A DNA stretch of 64,000 bases from Hyphomicrobium sp. (GTDB taxonomy: Bacteria > Pseudomonadota > Alphaproteobacteria > Rhizobiales > Hyphomicrobiaceae): assembly GCF_019744875.1 (NCBI RefSeq), contig NZ_JAIETU010000004.1, forward strand, positions 62,001-126,000, in the 5' to 3' direction. The notes under the pieces were generated by a model. The model did not search any database, was not told the DNA's origin, and worked only from the letters and a program-made list of their open reading frames with translations. Shown piece by piece: positions 37,286 through 46,720 of the stretch. How positions within the stretch are numbered: the first letter of the stretch is position 1; each line of letters starts with the position of its first letter. Position numbers and translations under genes: made by a program.

Positions 37286-38607
37286 CAATCGGCGTGCTTC
37301 AGCACGTCTGTGAAAATGTCGAAGAGCTGATCGATCTGGCTTTCGGTCACGATCAGGGGCGGCGAGAGCGCGATGATGTCGCCGGTCTGGCGCACGAGCA
37401 GGCCCTTCTCGAAGCATTTGACGAAGCGGGAGTAGGCGCGTTCGCCGGGGGCGTCGGGATCGGGCTGGAATTCGATGGCGCCAATCAGGCCGATGTTGCG
37501 GATGTCGATGACGTGCGGCAGCCCCTTGAGGGCGTGCATGCGTTCTTCCCAATAGGGTGCGATTTGCGAAGCGCGCGTGAGCAAGCCTTCTTCCTGGTAC
37601 GTGTCGAGGGTGCCAATCGAGGCCGCCGCTGCCATCGGGTGGCCGGAATACGTGTAGCCGTGGAAGAAGTCGATGGCGTTCTCGGGGCCGGACATGAGGG
37701 TGTCGTTGACGTTCTTCTTCATGAACACGGCGCCCATCGGGATCGTGCCGTTGGTGATGCCCTTGGCGGTCGTGATCAGATCGGGCGATACGTCGAAGTA
37801 GTCGGCGGCGAACGGCGTGCCGAGGCGGCCGAAGGCGGTGATGACCTCGTCGAAGATCAGCAGGATGTCGTGCTTGCGGCAGATGGCTTCGAGGCGCTTC
37901 AAGTATCCCTTGGGCGGAATCAGAACGCCTGTCGAGCAGGCGACCGGCTCGACGATGACGGCCGCGATGGTGGACGCATCGTGCAGCGCGACGAGGCGTT
38001 CCAGCTCGTTGGCCAGCTCGACGCCGTGCTCGGGCTCGCCGCGGCTGAAGGCGTTGCGGGCGAGGTCGTGCGTGTGCGGCAGGTGATCGACGCCGGCCAC
38101 AACGGTGCCGAACCATTTGCGGTTGGCGGCGATGCCGCCGACGGCGGTGCCGCCGAAGTTGACGCCGTGATAGCCGCGCTCACGCCCGATCAGGCGAACC
38201 TTCGATGCGTTGCCCCTGGCGCGATGATACGCGAGCGCCATCTTGAGCGCGGTCTCGACGGACTCGGAGCCCGAGTTCGTGAAGAAGACGTGGTCGAAAC
38301 CCTTGGGCGCGATGTTGACCAGGCGGGAGGCCGCCTCGAACGCCTTCGGGTGGCCCATCTGGAAGGTGCCGGCGAAATCGAGCTCGGCCGCCTGCTTCTG
38401 GATCGCCTCGACGATGCGCGGGCGGCAGTGGCCGGCGTTGACGCACCATAGGCCGGATGTGCCGTCCAGGATCTTGCGGCCGTCCTCGGTGAAGTAGTGC
38501 ATGTCCTTGGCGGAGGCGAGCAGGCGCGGCGCGCTTTTGAATCGCCGGTTCGCCGAGAACGGCATGAAGAAGGCTTCGAGGTCGTTGGTCTTGAGCTGAA
38601 CGGTCAT
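37285..38607 (-). CDS. Beta-alanine--pyruvate aminotransferase (class III)
   Basis: A 440-residue PLP enzyme of the omega-aminotransferase group. It opens with [11 protein letters not shown] and [14 protein letters not shown], both typical of beta-alanine:pyruvate transaminases (BauA/AptA), has the cofactor Asp in [11 protein letters not shown] and the PLP lysine in [10 protein letters not shown]. It would turn beta-alanine into malonate semialdehyde, the substrate of MmsA encoded directly downstream with a one-base overlap. ATG 38607 is chosen (GTG 38613 also possible). Other omega-amino substrates such as 4-aminobutyrate are possible. Confidence 0.9.
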
Positions 38608-38644
38608 GGACACGTGCCTTGCGTAGGTGAAAAGGTTTGGTGGA

Positions 38645-39940
38645 TCACTGAAGCTTGCTGACGGCCTCGGTCAGGGTCGCTTCGAAGATGTCCATGCCCT
38701 CCTTGACGAGGGCATCGGATGCGGTGAGCGGCGGCAGGAAGCGGATGACGTTGCCGTAGGTGCCGCACGACAGCAGGATCAGGCCGCGCTCGTTGCCGAT
38801 CTTGAGGACTTGCGCGGTCAATTCCGGCGAGGGCTCGCCGCTCGCGGTGTTCTTGACGAACTCGACCGCGCACATGGCGCCGAGGCCGCGCACGTCGCCT
38901 ATGCAGTTGAGGTTCGAGCGTCCGGCGAGATCGCGGCAGCGCGACTGGATGATGTCGCCGATGGCGTTGGCGCGCGCGCAGAGGTTCTCGTCCTCGATGA
39001 TGTCGAGCACGGCGTGGGCTGCGGCGCAGGCGATGGGGTTGCCGGCGTAGGTGCCGCCGAGGCCGCCCGGAGCGGACGCGTCCATGATGTCGGTGCGCCC
39101 CGTGATGGCAGACAGCGGCAAGCCGCCCGCGAGGCCCTTGGCGAGGGTGACGACGTCGGCCTTCACGCCCGCATGCTCGAGCGCGAACAGCTTGCCCGTG
39201 CGGGCGAAGCCGGTCTGGATCTCGTCGGCAATGAAAACGATGCCGTGCTCGTCACAGAGGGCACGCAGGGCCTGCAGGAAGTCGGTCGGCGCGATGTTGA
39301 AGCCGCCTTCGCCCTGTACCGGCTCGATGATGATGCCGGCGATCGACGAGGGATCGGCCTGATACTTGAAGAGCGCCTTGAGGGCCTTGAGGCTCTCGGC
39401 GGTCGAGGTGCCGTGATAGAGGTTCGGGAAGGCGACGTTGTAGATGTCGGCCGGGAAAGGGCCGAAGCCCTTCTTGTAGGGCACGGCCTTGCCGGTGAGC
39501 GCCATGCCCATGTGCGTGCGGCCGTGGAAGCCGCCCGAAAACGAGATGATGCCCGGGCGGCCCGTGAAGCAGCGCGCGACCTTGACCGCGTTCTCGACCG
39601 CTTCGGCGCCGGTTGAGGCGAGCATCGTTTTTGCCGGGCCGGTGACGGGGGCGACGGCGTTCAGCCGCTCGGCGAGCGACACGTAGTTCTCGTGCGGCGT
39701 CACCTGGAAGCAGACGTGACTGAACGACTTCATCTGCTCCTCGATGGCGGCGAGGATGCGCGGGTGGCCGTGGCCCGTGTTGACCACGGCGATGCCCGCT
39801 CCGAAATCGATGTAGCGCTTGCCGTCCTCGCTCCAGAGCTCGGCGTTCTTGGCGCGCTTGGCGTAGATCTGAGTCGCATGTCCGATGCCGCGGGGAACGG
39901 CGGCCATGCGGCGGGTGTGAAGTTCGGCTGAGGTGGTCAT
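38645..39940 (-). CDS. gabT: 4-aminobutyrate--2-oxoglutarate aminotransferase
   Basis: A 431-residue class III PLP aminotransferase converting GABA and 2-oxoglutarate to succinate semialdehyde and glutamate. Typical points are YIDFGAGIAVVNTGH, the cofactor segment STGAEAVENAVK, FIADEIQTGFARTGK and the PLP lysine in TLAKGLAGGLPLSA, all matching the GabT subgroup. It lies 42 bases after gabD and 37 bases before the beta-alanine aminotransferase gene on the same strand, within the polyamine block. Its product is the substrate of GabD encoded just upstream. Note that 5-aminovalerate is a frequent second substrate. Confidence 0.95.
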   Translation of the reverse strand: MTTSAELHTRRMAAVPRGIGHATQIYAKRAKNAELWSEDGKRYIDFGAGIAVVNTGHGHPRILAAIEEQMKSFSHVCFQVTPHENYVSLAERLNAVAPVTGPAKTMLASTGAEAVENAVKVARCFTGRPGIISFSGGFHGRTHMGMALTGKAVPYKKGFGPFPADIYNVAFPNLYHGTSTAESLKALKALFKYQADPSSIAGIIIEPVQGEGGFNIAPTDFLQALRALCDEHGIVFIADEIQTGFARTGKLFALEHAGVKADVVTLAKGLAGGLPLSAITGRTDIMDASAPGGLGGTYAGNPIACAAAHAVLDIIEDENLCARANAIGDIIQSRCRDLAGRSNLNCIGDVRGLGAMCAVEFVKNTASGEPSPELTAQVLKIGNERGLILLSCGTYGNVIRFLPPLTASDALVKEGMDIFEATLTEAVSKLQ

Positions 39941-39982
39941 GCGGGCGAGCTTTCGTTGCGAATGTCGTTTGCGCGTTGCGGC

Positions 39983-41431
39983 CTAGGCTATTCCGCCGAG
40001 GCAGATGAATTTGGTTTCGAAGTATTCGTCGAGGCCTTCAGCGGCGCCTTCGCGGCCGAGGCCGCTCTCCTTCACGCCACCGAAGGGCACGGCTTCATTC
40101 GAGAATATGCCTTCGTTGACGCCGACCATGCCGGCGTCGAGCGCTTCGGCGACGCGCCAGGCGCGGGCGATGTTCTGGCTGAACAGATAGGCTGCCAGCC
40201 CGAAAGGCGTGCCGTTGGCGAGTTCGATCGCTTCCGCCTCGGTCTCGAAGCGGATGAGGGAGGCGACGGGGCCGAAGATCTCTTCGTCCGTGATGGTCAT
40301 GCCGGCTTTGACGCCAGTGAGCACCGTCGGCTGGTAGAAGAGCGGTCCGGCGGATGCGGGTGCGCCGCCGACGAGGACCTTGGCGCCCTTCGAGACGGCG
40401 TCGCGCACGAGGCCATCGACCTTCTTGGCCGCGTCGGCATTGATGAGCGGGCCTGTGGTGACGCCCGCGTCGCGGCCGGGGCCGACGTTGAGCTTCTTTG
40501 TTTCCGCGGCGAGGGCTTCGGCGAAGCGATCGTAGATGCCGGACTGCACGAGAATGCGGTTGGCGCAGACGCACGTCTGGCCTGCGTTGCGATATTTAGA
40601 GGCCATCGCACCCGCGACGGCCTGGGCGAGATCCGCATCGTCGAACACGAGCAGCGGCGCGTTGCCGCCAAGCTCGAGCGTCAGTTTCTTCACAGTGCCC
40701 GCGCACTGGCGATAGAGCGCCTTGCCGACCTCCGTCGAGCCCGTGAACGAGAGTTTGCGCACGCGCGGGTCATCGCACAGCACCTTGCCGACGGCCGGTG
40801 CATCCGACGTCGTGACAACGTTGAAGACGCCGGGCGGCACACCGGCATCGAGCGCGAGCTTGGCGATGGCGAGCGCGCAAAGGGGCGTGTCCTCGGCGGG
40901 CTTGACCACGGCCGTGCAGCCCGCGGCGAGGGCTGGCGCGATCTTGCGCGTGATCATGGCAATCGGGAAGTTCCACGGCGCAATGGCCGCGATGACGCCA
41001 ATCGGCTGCTTGATGGTGAGGTAGCGCTTGCCGGCCATCGTGTTCGGGATCGTGCGGCCGTAGGCGCGTTTTCCTTCCTCGGCGAACCACTCGATGAAGG
41101 ATGCGCCATAGGCGACCTCACCGCGGGATTCCGCGAGCGGCTTGCCCTGTTCGGCCGTCATGAGCTGGGCGAGCGCCTCGGTGTCGGCGATGACGAGGTC
41201 GAACCAGCGCTTCAGGATCTGGGCACGCTCCTTGGCGGTCTTCTTCGACCAGGCCGGGAAGGCTTTCTCCGCCGCATCGATGGCAGCCGCGGTTTCGGCC
41301 GCGCCGAGATCGGGCACGCGCGCGATTTCCTCACCCGTCGCCGGGTCGAGCACCGCGAAGGTGTTCGCAGACGTGACCCAACGGCCGTCGATGAGAGCGG
41401 AGGTCGGATACTTCGGAGGAGAGACATTCAT
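39983..41431 (-). CDS. gabD: NAD(P)-dependent succinate-semialdehyde dehydrogenase
   Basis: A 482-residue aldehyde dehydrogenase oxidising succinate semialdehyde to succinate. Active-site features are PWNFPIAMITRKIAPAL, the cofactor loop FTGSTEVGKAL, glutamate in ELGGNAPLLVF and the nucleophile Cys in GQTCVCANR, where the second cysteine two residues on is typical of the GabD type with redox-sensitive pair. ATG 41431 is chosen; a GTG nine bases upstream is possible. It lies between puuC-like and gabT genes in one direction with short gaps, so a single operon is likely. Confidence 0.93.
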   Translation of the reverse strand: MNVSPPKYPTSALIDGRWVTSANTFAVLDPATGEEIARVPDLGAAETAAAIDAAEKAFPAWSKKTAKERAQILKRWFDLVIADTEALAQLMTAEQGKPLAESRGEVAYGASFIEWFAEEGKRAYGRTIPNTMAGKRYLTIKQPIGVIAAIAPWNFPIAMITRKIAPALAAGCTAVVKPAEDTPLCALAIAKLALDAGVPPGVFNVVTTSDAPAVGKVLCDDPRVRKLSFTGSTEVGKALYRQCAGTVKKLTLELGGNAPLLVFDDADLAQAVAGAMASKYRNAGQTCVCANRILVQSGIYDRFAEALAAETKKLNVGPGRDAGVTTGPLINADAAKKVDGLVRDAVSKGAKVLVGGAPASAGPLFYQPTVLTGVKAGMTITDEEIFGPVASLIRFETEAEAIELANGTPFGLAAYLFSQNIARAWRVAEALDAGMVGVNEGIFSNEAVPFGGVKESGLGREGAAEGLDEYFETKFICLGGIA

Positions 41432-41458
41432 GGCTTGCACCGTTCGTGGCGTGTTGGC

Positions 41459-42949
41459 TCAGGGGAGCGTGATCGAGACGGACTTGAGGTCCGCATACTT
41501 GTGAAGGGCGTGCAGCGAGCGGTCGCGGCCGAAGCCGGATTGCTTGAAGCCGCCGAACGGCATCGTCAGGTCGCAACTGTCCCAGCCGTTGACCCAGACG
41601 AGGCCGGCGCGGATCTCGCGCGCGGCGCGGTGGGCCAGCGACACGTCGCGGGTCCAGAGGCCGGCGGCCAGGCCATAGGGCGTGTCATTGGCGTAGCGGA
41701 TCGCGTCGTCGACTTGGGCGAAACGCGTGACGGCGAGGACGGGGCCGAACACTTCCTCGCGGGCGAGGGTGGACGTTGGCGCGATGTTGTCGAACACGGT
41801 CGGCTCGACATAGAAGCCGCCGGAGTCGAGGCGCGTGCGCTTGCCGCCGAGGCGCAGGTCGCCGCCTTCGCGTCCCGCGGTCTCGATGTAGCGCAAGGCG
41901 GTGTTCATCTGCTCGCCGGAGACCATGGCGCCGAACGACGTCTTGGGTTCGAGCGGGTCGCCTGCCACGATGGTGCGCGCGACGGCGAGCACCTTCTCGA
42001 CAAACGGCTCGGCGATGCTCTCGTGCACAAGGAGGCGCGAGCCGGCCGTGCAGACCTCGCCCTGATTGTAGAAGATGCCCCAGGCCGCATGCTCGGCTGC
42101 GGTGTCGAGGTTCGGGCAGTCGGAGAAGACGATGTGCGGAGACTTGCCGCCGAGCTCCAGGCTCACGCGCTTCAGATTGCTCTGGCCGGAATACTGCATC
42201 AGCAAGCGGCCAACGGCGCCCGATCCCGTGAACGCGATCATGTCGACGTCGTTGTGGAGCGCGATGGCCTTGCCGGCCTCGCCGCCCAGGCCGGGGACGA
42301 TGTTGAGCACGCCAGGTGGCAGGCCCGCTTCGAGCGCCAGCTCGCCGATCTTGAGGGCGGTCATTGGCGACTGCTCGGCCGGCTTCAGGACCACGGAGTT
42401 GCCCATGGCGAGAGCAGGCGCGATCTTCCACATCGCCATCAGCAGCGGGAAGTTCCACGGCACGATGGCGCCGATGACGCCGAGCGGCTCGTGCTCGACG
42501 AAGGAAAAGCGGTTCGGGGCGGCAGGCGCGACTTCGCCGTAGACCTTGTCGAGGGCCTCGGCGTAGTAGCGCAACGTGTTGATCGAGCCCGGAACGTCGC
42601 TCTCGAGCGAGTTCGAGATAGGCTTGCCCATGTCGAGGCTTTCGAGAACCGCGAGGGTTTCGGCGTCGCGCTCCATGAGATCGGCGAGGGCGAACAGGAT
42701 CCGCTTCTTCTCGCGGTAATGCAGCTTGCGCCAGCGTCCGTCCTCGAATGCCTGACGGGCGGAGGTGACGGCGAAGTCGACATCGGCGGCAGAACAGGCG
42801 GCGACCTGGTTCAGCACCCGGCCGTCGCGAGGGGAGACGTTGTCGAACGTCGCGCCGCTCGCGGCTGCGAGCGTTTTGCCGTCGATGACGGCCTTGCCCG
42901 GCAGCGCGATCGATCCTGCAACTTTTTCAAAATGTGCAAGTGACGTCAT
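41459..42949 (-). CDS. puuC: Gamma-glutamyl-gamma-aminobutyraldehyde dehydrogenase (PuuC type)
   Basis: A 496-residue aldehyde dehydrogenase. It carries PWNFPLLMAMWKIAPAL, the cofactor loop FTGSGAVGRLL, ELGGKSPHIVF and the nucleophile Cys in QGEVCTAGSRL. The pattern LYREKK/ESLDMGKPI (here LESLDMGKPISN) is typical of the PuuC/betaine-aldehyde-like group with broad activity on aminoaldehydes. In this block it would oxidise gamma-glutamyl-gamma-aminobutyraldehyde made by the PuuB-type oxidase or by the aminotransferase. It is 27 bases downstream of the first synthetase gene and upstream of gabD. Confidence 0.9.
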   Translation of the reverse strand: MTSLAHFEKVAGSIALPGKAVIDGKTLAAASGATFDNVSPRDGRVLNQVAACSAADVDFAVTSARQAFEDGRWRKLHYREKKRILFALADLMERDAETLAVLESLDMGKPISNSLESDVPGSINTLRYYAEALDKVYGEVAPAAPNRFSFVEHEPLGVIGAIVPWNFPLLMAMWKIAPALAMGNSVVLKPAEQSPMTALKIGELALEAGLPPGVLNIVPGLGGEAGKAIALHNDVDMIAFTGSGAVGRLLMQYSGQSNLKRVSLELGGKSPHIVFSDCPNLDTAAEHAAWGIFYNQGEVCTAGSRLLVHESIAEPFVEKVLAVARTIVAGDPLEPKTSFGAMVSGEQMNTALRYIETAGREGGDLRLGGKRTRLDSGGFYVEPTVFDNIAPTSTLAREEVFGPVLAVTRFAQVDDAIRYANDTPYGLAAGLWTRDVSLAHRAAREIRAGLVWVNGWDSCDLTMPFGGFKQSGFGRDRSLHALHKYADLKSVSITLP

Positions 42950-42976
42950 GGGGTGCCTCCTGCAACCTTTCTGCCG

Positions 42977-44326
42977 TCAGGCTACGTTCGCGTACCAAAG
43001 ATGATCGAGCGACGTGACGATCCGCTCGAAGTCCGTACGCTCCTTATCTTTCAGGCGCGTGTAGACGTGCTGGAAGTCGGCGCCGAAGGCCTCGCGGACG
43101 ACGGGCGACGTTTCGAATGCCGAGAGTGCGTTGGCCCAGACGCTCGGCAACGGGGTCGCGTCGAGATCCTCGCTGTTGCCCTTCACCTCGGGGCCGGGGT
43201 CGATCTTGTTGGCGATGCCGTGGGCCGCGCCGGCCAGGATCGCCGCAATGACCAGATAGGGATTGGCATCGGCGCCCGCAACGCGGTGCTCGACGCGGGT
43301 GGCCGGGCCGGCCTGATCGGGAATGCGGAGCGCGACGGTGCGGTTGTTGTGGCCCCAGTGCGCGGCCATCGAGACGTACGATTCCGGCACGTAGCGGCGG
43401 TAGGCGTTGGCGGTCTGGGCCCAGATGGCCATGAAGTCGCCCATGGTTTCGCGAAGGCCGCCGAGCGCGTCGCGGAACAGCGGCGAGATGGGCTTGCCGG
43501 CGAAGACGTTGGCGCCGGCCTTGTCGAGCAGGCTCATGTGGATGTGCATGCCGGAGCCGGCCCACTCGTGATGCGGCTTGGCCATGAAGGTTGCGGTGAG
43601 ACCGTGCGCGCGTGCGGCGGCCTTGACGGCGCGCTTCAGCAGCAGCCCGTCGAGCGCGGCCTGGACCACGTCATCGGTGTGCTTGAGGTTGATCTCGAAC
43701 TGCGACGGCCCGCTTTCCTGCGTCAGCGCGTCGACCGGCAGGCCCTGCGCTTCGGCGATGCGATAGATGTCGTCGTTGAACGCCTGCAGCGCGTCCATGT
43801 CGTCGAACTGGAACGTGAGGGGGATGTCGGTTTCGCGCGAGACGCCGGGAGGCGCATCGAGCGTGAAGGCGCCGCCGGGGCCGGGCACGGTGACGTAGAA
43901 CTCAAGCTCGACGGCGGCGACGGGCGTGTGCCCTTTGGCCTTGAAGCGCGACACCTGCGTTGCCAGCACGTGGCGCGGATCGAGGGGATCATCCTTCTCG
44001 GGCACGATGACGGCCTGGGCGAAGCGTCCGCCCGCGACGGGCACGGGCGCGAGCGTTCCGGCCAGGATGCGGAAATTGAAATCCGGATCGCCCGTCGACC
44101 AGAGCCGGCCGGTTTCCGCGATGCAGTTGCCGCGCGGGTCCATGATGAAGACAGAGCCCGGCATCATCATGCCGCTCTTGGCGATGCCGACGAGGTCGCC
44201 GCGCCGCAGCCGCTTGCCGCGCGGATGGCCGTTCATGTCGAGGACGAAGGCGTCGATCCACTCCACCGAGGGATGCGCGGCGAGGAAGGCCTCCGCCGCG
44301 TTGGGAGTGAGGAAGTGATTGCTCAT
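42977..44326 (-). CDS. Gamma-glutamylpolyamine synthetase, glutamine synthetase family (copy 1)
   Basis: A 449-residue ligase of the GS-like PuuA/GlnA-type group that couples glutamate to an amine with ATP. N-terminal beta-grasp with DMNGHPRGKRL, metal site glutamates in VAAVELEFYV and PSQFEINLKH, the ATP/glutamate region GSGMHIHMSL and the RVEHRVAGADANPYL motif are intact, indicating an active enzyme. It would make gamma-glutamylputrescine in the PuuABCD route. Start ATG 44326 overlaps the puuD stop by four bases, suggesting coupling. A second paralogue lies at 46721-48124, with different termini and likely different amine preference. Confidence 0.9.
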   Translation of the reverse strand: MSNHFLTPNAAEAFLAAHPSVEWIDAFVLDMNGHPRGKRLRRGDLVGIAKSGMMMPGSVFIMDPRGNCIAETGRLWSTGDPDFNFRILAGTLAPVPVAGGRFAQAVIVPEKDDPLDPRHVLATQVSRFKAKGHTPVAAVELEFYVTVPGPGGAFTLDAPPGVSRETDIPLTFQFDDMDALQAFNDDIYRIAEAQGLPVDALTQESGPSQFEINLKHTDDVVQAALDGLLLKRAVKAAARAHGLTATFMAKPHHEWAGSGMHIHMSLLDKAGANVFAGKPISPLFRDALGGLRETMGDFMAIWAQTANAYRRYVPESYVSMAAHWGHNNRTVALRIPDQAGPATRVEHRVAGADANPYLVIAAILAGAAHGIANKIDPGPEVKGNSEDLDATPLPSVWANALSAFETSPVVREAFGADFQHVYTRLKDKERTDFERIVTSLDHLWYANVA

Positions 44327-45066
44327 GTCGTGGAAGACCCTCTTGCAGCCGCACCGAAGCGGCGGAAAATCTCAATGGAAGCCGCATTGTTCTTGGCCTG
44401 CCACTCCGGGTGCCACTGCACGCCGAACAGGAACGGATGATCGGCGGGGCCGCGTACGGCCTCGATCAAGCCGTCCTTGGCGTGGGCCTCGGCGGTGAGC
44501 GGCGGGGCGAGACGCTGGATGCCCTGCCAATGCAGCGAGTTGACGATGATCTCGTCCTTGCCCACCCAGCTCTTGAGCGTGCCCGAGAGCGCGACGGGAT
44601 GGGAGGGGCCGAAGCGATCCTCGACCATCGGGTGAGCGGGTTCACGATGGTCGTTGCGACCGGAGACCGTGTGCACGGCCTGGTCGAGCGTGCCGCCGAG
44701 GGCGACGTTCAACTCCTGGAAGCCGCGGCAGATGGCGAACAGCGGCTTCTTGCGATTCAACGCTTCGCGGATCAAAGGCAGCGTGAGGCTGTCGCGCTCA
44801 GGATCGAGGGCCTTGTCGTTGAGGGGCGGCTCGTCGGCGCCGTAGAGGCTTGGATGTACGTTCGACAGGCTGCCTGACAGCAGAATGCCGTCGGCAATTT
44901 CGAGCAATGCGTTCATGTCCAGCATGCTCGGCCCGAGGGGCGCGAGCAGGGGCTGGCAGTCGGCGACTTCCGCCACGGCGGCCGAGTACTTGCGGCCCAC
45001 GGCGTCGAAGGTCATGCCTTCGATCACCTTGGTGTCGCAGGGGATGATGACGATCGGCCGTGTCAT
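44323..45066 (-). CDS. puuD: Gamma-glutamyl-gamma-aminobutyrate hydrolase (PuuD type)
   Basis: A 247-residue class I glutamine amidotransferase-like hydrolase that frees GABA and glutamate from gamma-glutamyl-GABA. The nucleophile is the cysteine in AICRGFQELN, and the His-x-Glu pair is HPE in GVQWHPEWQ, near residue 225. The N-terminal IIPCDTKVIEG and LLSGSLSNVHP are family features. Overlaps of four bases exist at both ends (with the aminotransferase gene upstream and the synthetase gene downstream), giving a tightly coupled trio. Confidence 0.93.
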   Translation of the reverse strand: MTRPIVIIPCDTKVIEGMTFDAVGRKYSAAVAEVADCQPLLAPLGPSMLDMNALLEIADGILLSGSLSNVHPSLYGADEPPLNDKALDPERDSLTLPLIREALNRKKPLFAICRGFQELNVALGGTLDQAVHTVSGRNDHREPAHPMVEDRFGPSHPVALSGTLKSWVGKDEIIVNSLHWQGIQRLAPPLTAEAHAKDGLIEAVRGPADHPFLFGVQWHPEWQAKNNAASIEIFRRFGAAARGSSTT

Positions 45067-46487
45067 GCAGCGAGTTCTCCGGAAACTTCGGCGAGTGTGA
45101 GGTCGAGGGCTTTGGCGATGACGCGCTCGGCTTCGACGAACTCTTCCTCGCGCCAGATGAGGGGCGGGGCGCAGACCATGGTGTCGAACACGGCGCGCAT
45201 GATGAAGCCTTCACGGAAGAAGTGGTCGCGGCAGATGAGGCCGACGCGGCCGGGGTTGTCGAAGCGGCGGCGCGTGCGCTTGTCGGCCACCAGCTCGATG
45301 GCCGCCATCATGCCGACCGAGCGGACCTCGCCGACGAGTGGGTGGTCCTTGAACTTGGCAAGCATCCTGGCCATGCGCGGCGCGCCGAACTCCTTGACCT
45401 TGGGCACGAGGTTCTCGCGCTCCATGATCTCAATGTTCTTGAGGGCGACGGCGCAGGCCACGGGGTGGCCCGAGAACGTGTAGCCGTGGTTGAAGTCGTC
45501 GTTGTGCGCCATCAGGGCCGAGACGATGCGATCATCGACCAGGATGCCGGACAGCGGCAGGTAGCCCGACGTCACGGCCTTGGCGAAGGTGATGATGTTC
45601 GGTTTGATGCCGTAGTAGTCCGAGCCGAACCACGTGCCAAGGCGCCCGAAGCCGGTGATCACCTCGTCGGCGAGGAACAGGATGCCGTACTTGTCGACGA
45701 TGCGCTGGATCTCGCTCCAGTAGGAGTCGGGCGCGATCTTGACGCCGCCCGCGCCCTGCACGGGCTCGCCCGCAAAGGCCGCGACGTTTTCAGGGCCGAT
45801 GGCCAGGATTTCGTCCTCAAGGGCCTGGGCGGCGCGCACGCCGAATGCCTCGAGGCTTTCTCCGTCACGGCCCGCGTCGAACCAGCAGGGGTCCATGATG
45901 TGGCGGAAGCCGTCATACACGGGATAGCTGTGCTCGTGGACGTGAGGCATGCCGCCCATGGAGCCTGCGGCGATCGTGGAGCCGTGGTAGGCGGTCTTGC
46001 GCGAAATGATGATGCGCCGCTTCGGTTCGCCCTTGAGCGCCCAGTAGTGGCGGATCAGGCGGATGGCGGTGTCGTTCGATTCCGAACCCGACGAGCCGAA
46101 GAACACCTGGTTGATGTGCGGGGGCGCCAGCTCAGCCAGCTTCCTGGCGAGCGCGATGACGGGCGGATGGGTGGTGCGGAAGAACGTATTGTAGAACGGC
46201 AGCTCGAGCATCTGATCGCGGGCGGCGTCGGCCAGCTCGGCGCGGCCATAGCCGACGTTGGTGGTCCAGAGGCCGGCCATGCCGTCGAGGATGCGGTGGC
46301 CTTCGCTGTCCCAGATGTAGGATCCGTCGCCCTTGACGATCACGCGCGCGCCGCCGCTGCGCAGCGAGGCGTGGTTGGAGAAGGGATGAAGGTGATGAAG
46401 GGCGTCGAGGTCGCGCCACTCGGCGGTGCTGTTCTTGACGCGGGTATCGGCGTTCTTTTCGGATTTAGATTTTTGGGACTCAGACAT
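45063..46487 (-). CDS. spuC: Putrescine--pyruvate-type aminotransferase (class III)
   Basis: A 474-residue PLP aminotransferase of the SpuC group, which transfers an amine from putrescine (or cadaverine/spermidine) to pyruvate giving aminobutyraldehyde and alanine. It shows DLDALHHLHPF near the N-terminus, LDGMAGLWTTNVGYGR, GSSGSESNDTAIR, the cofactor Asp in FLADEVITGFGR and PLP lysine in ITFAKAVTSGY. ATG 46487 is chosen; an upstream extension is not protein-like. It overlaps puuD by four bases. With the PuuA/PuuB route, it gives a second way to start putrescine breakdown. Exact substrate is inferred from family and context. Confidence 0.9.
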   Translation of the reverse strand: MSESQKSKSEKNADTRVKNSTAEWRDLDALHHLHPFSNHASLRSGGARVIVKGDGSYIWDSEGHRILDGMAGLWTTNVGYGRAELADAARDQMLELPFYNTFFRTTHPPVIALARKLAELAPPHINQVFFGSSGSESNDTAIRLIRHYWALKGEPKRRIIISRKTAYHGSTIAAGSMGGMPHVHEHSYPVYDGFRHIMDPCWFDAGRDGESLEAFGVRAAQALEDEILAIGPENVAAFAGEPVQGAGGVKIAPDSYWSEIQRIVDKYGILFLADEVITGFGRLGTWFGSDYYGIKPNIITFAKAVTSGYLPLSGILVDDRIVSALMAHNDDFNHGYTFSGHPVACAVALKNIEIMERENLVPKVKEFGAPRMARMLAKFKDHPLVGEVRSVGMMAAIELVADKRTRRRFDNPGRVGLICRDHFFREGFIMRAVFDTMVCAPPLIWREEEFVEAERVIAKALDLTLAEVSGELAA

Positions 46488-46720
46488 GGGGGGATGTCTC
46501 CGGTGGGATCGAGGTTCGATTTGTGTGCGCCGCCTTCCGGGGGGCGCGTTCCAGTGCGGATCGGCGAGGGCCGTCAGGCGCAGATCAGCGGGCCGTGGAC
46601 GGCGTGAATCCAATACGGGCGCACAGCTCGAGGAGCTCTGTCTTGCGCGTTTTCGATACTCGATCGAACCGTGTCACTTCGTCTGCTTCCTTGGGTCGTC
46701 CGTCACACCAGTCGCGCCTG

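Noticed and set aside
39956-42943. Open frame of about 995 codons on the plus strand opposite gabD and puuC
   Set aside because: Its composition (Arg, Gly, Asp, Val, Ala) is that of an antisense shadow, and it spans two unrelated real genes and their gap.
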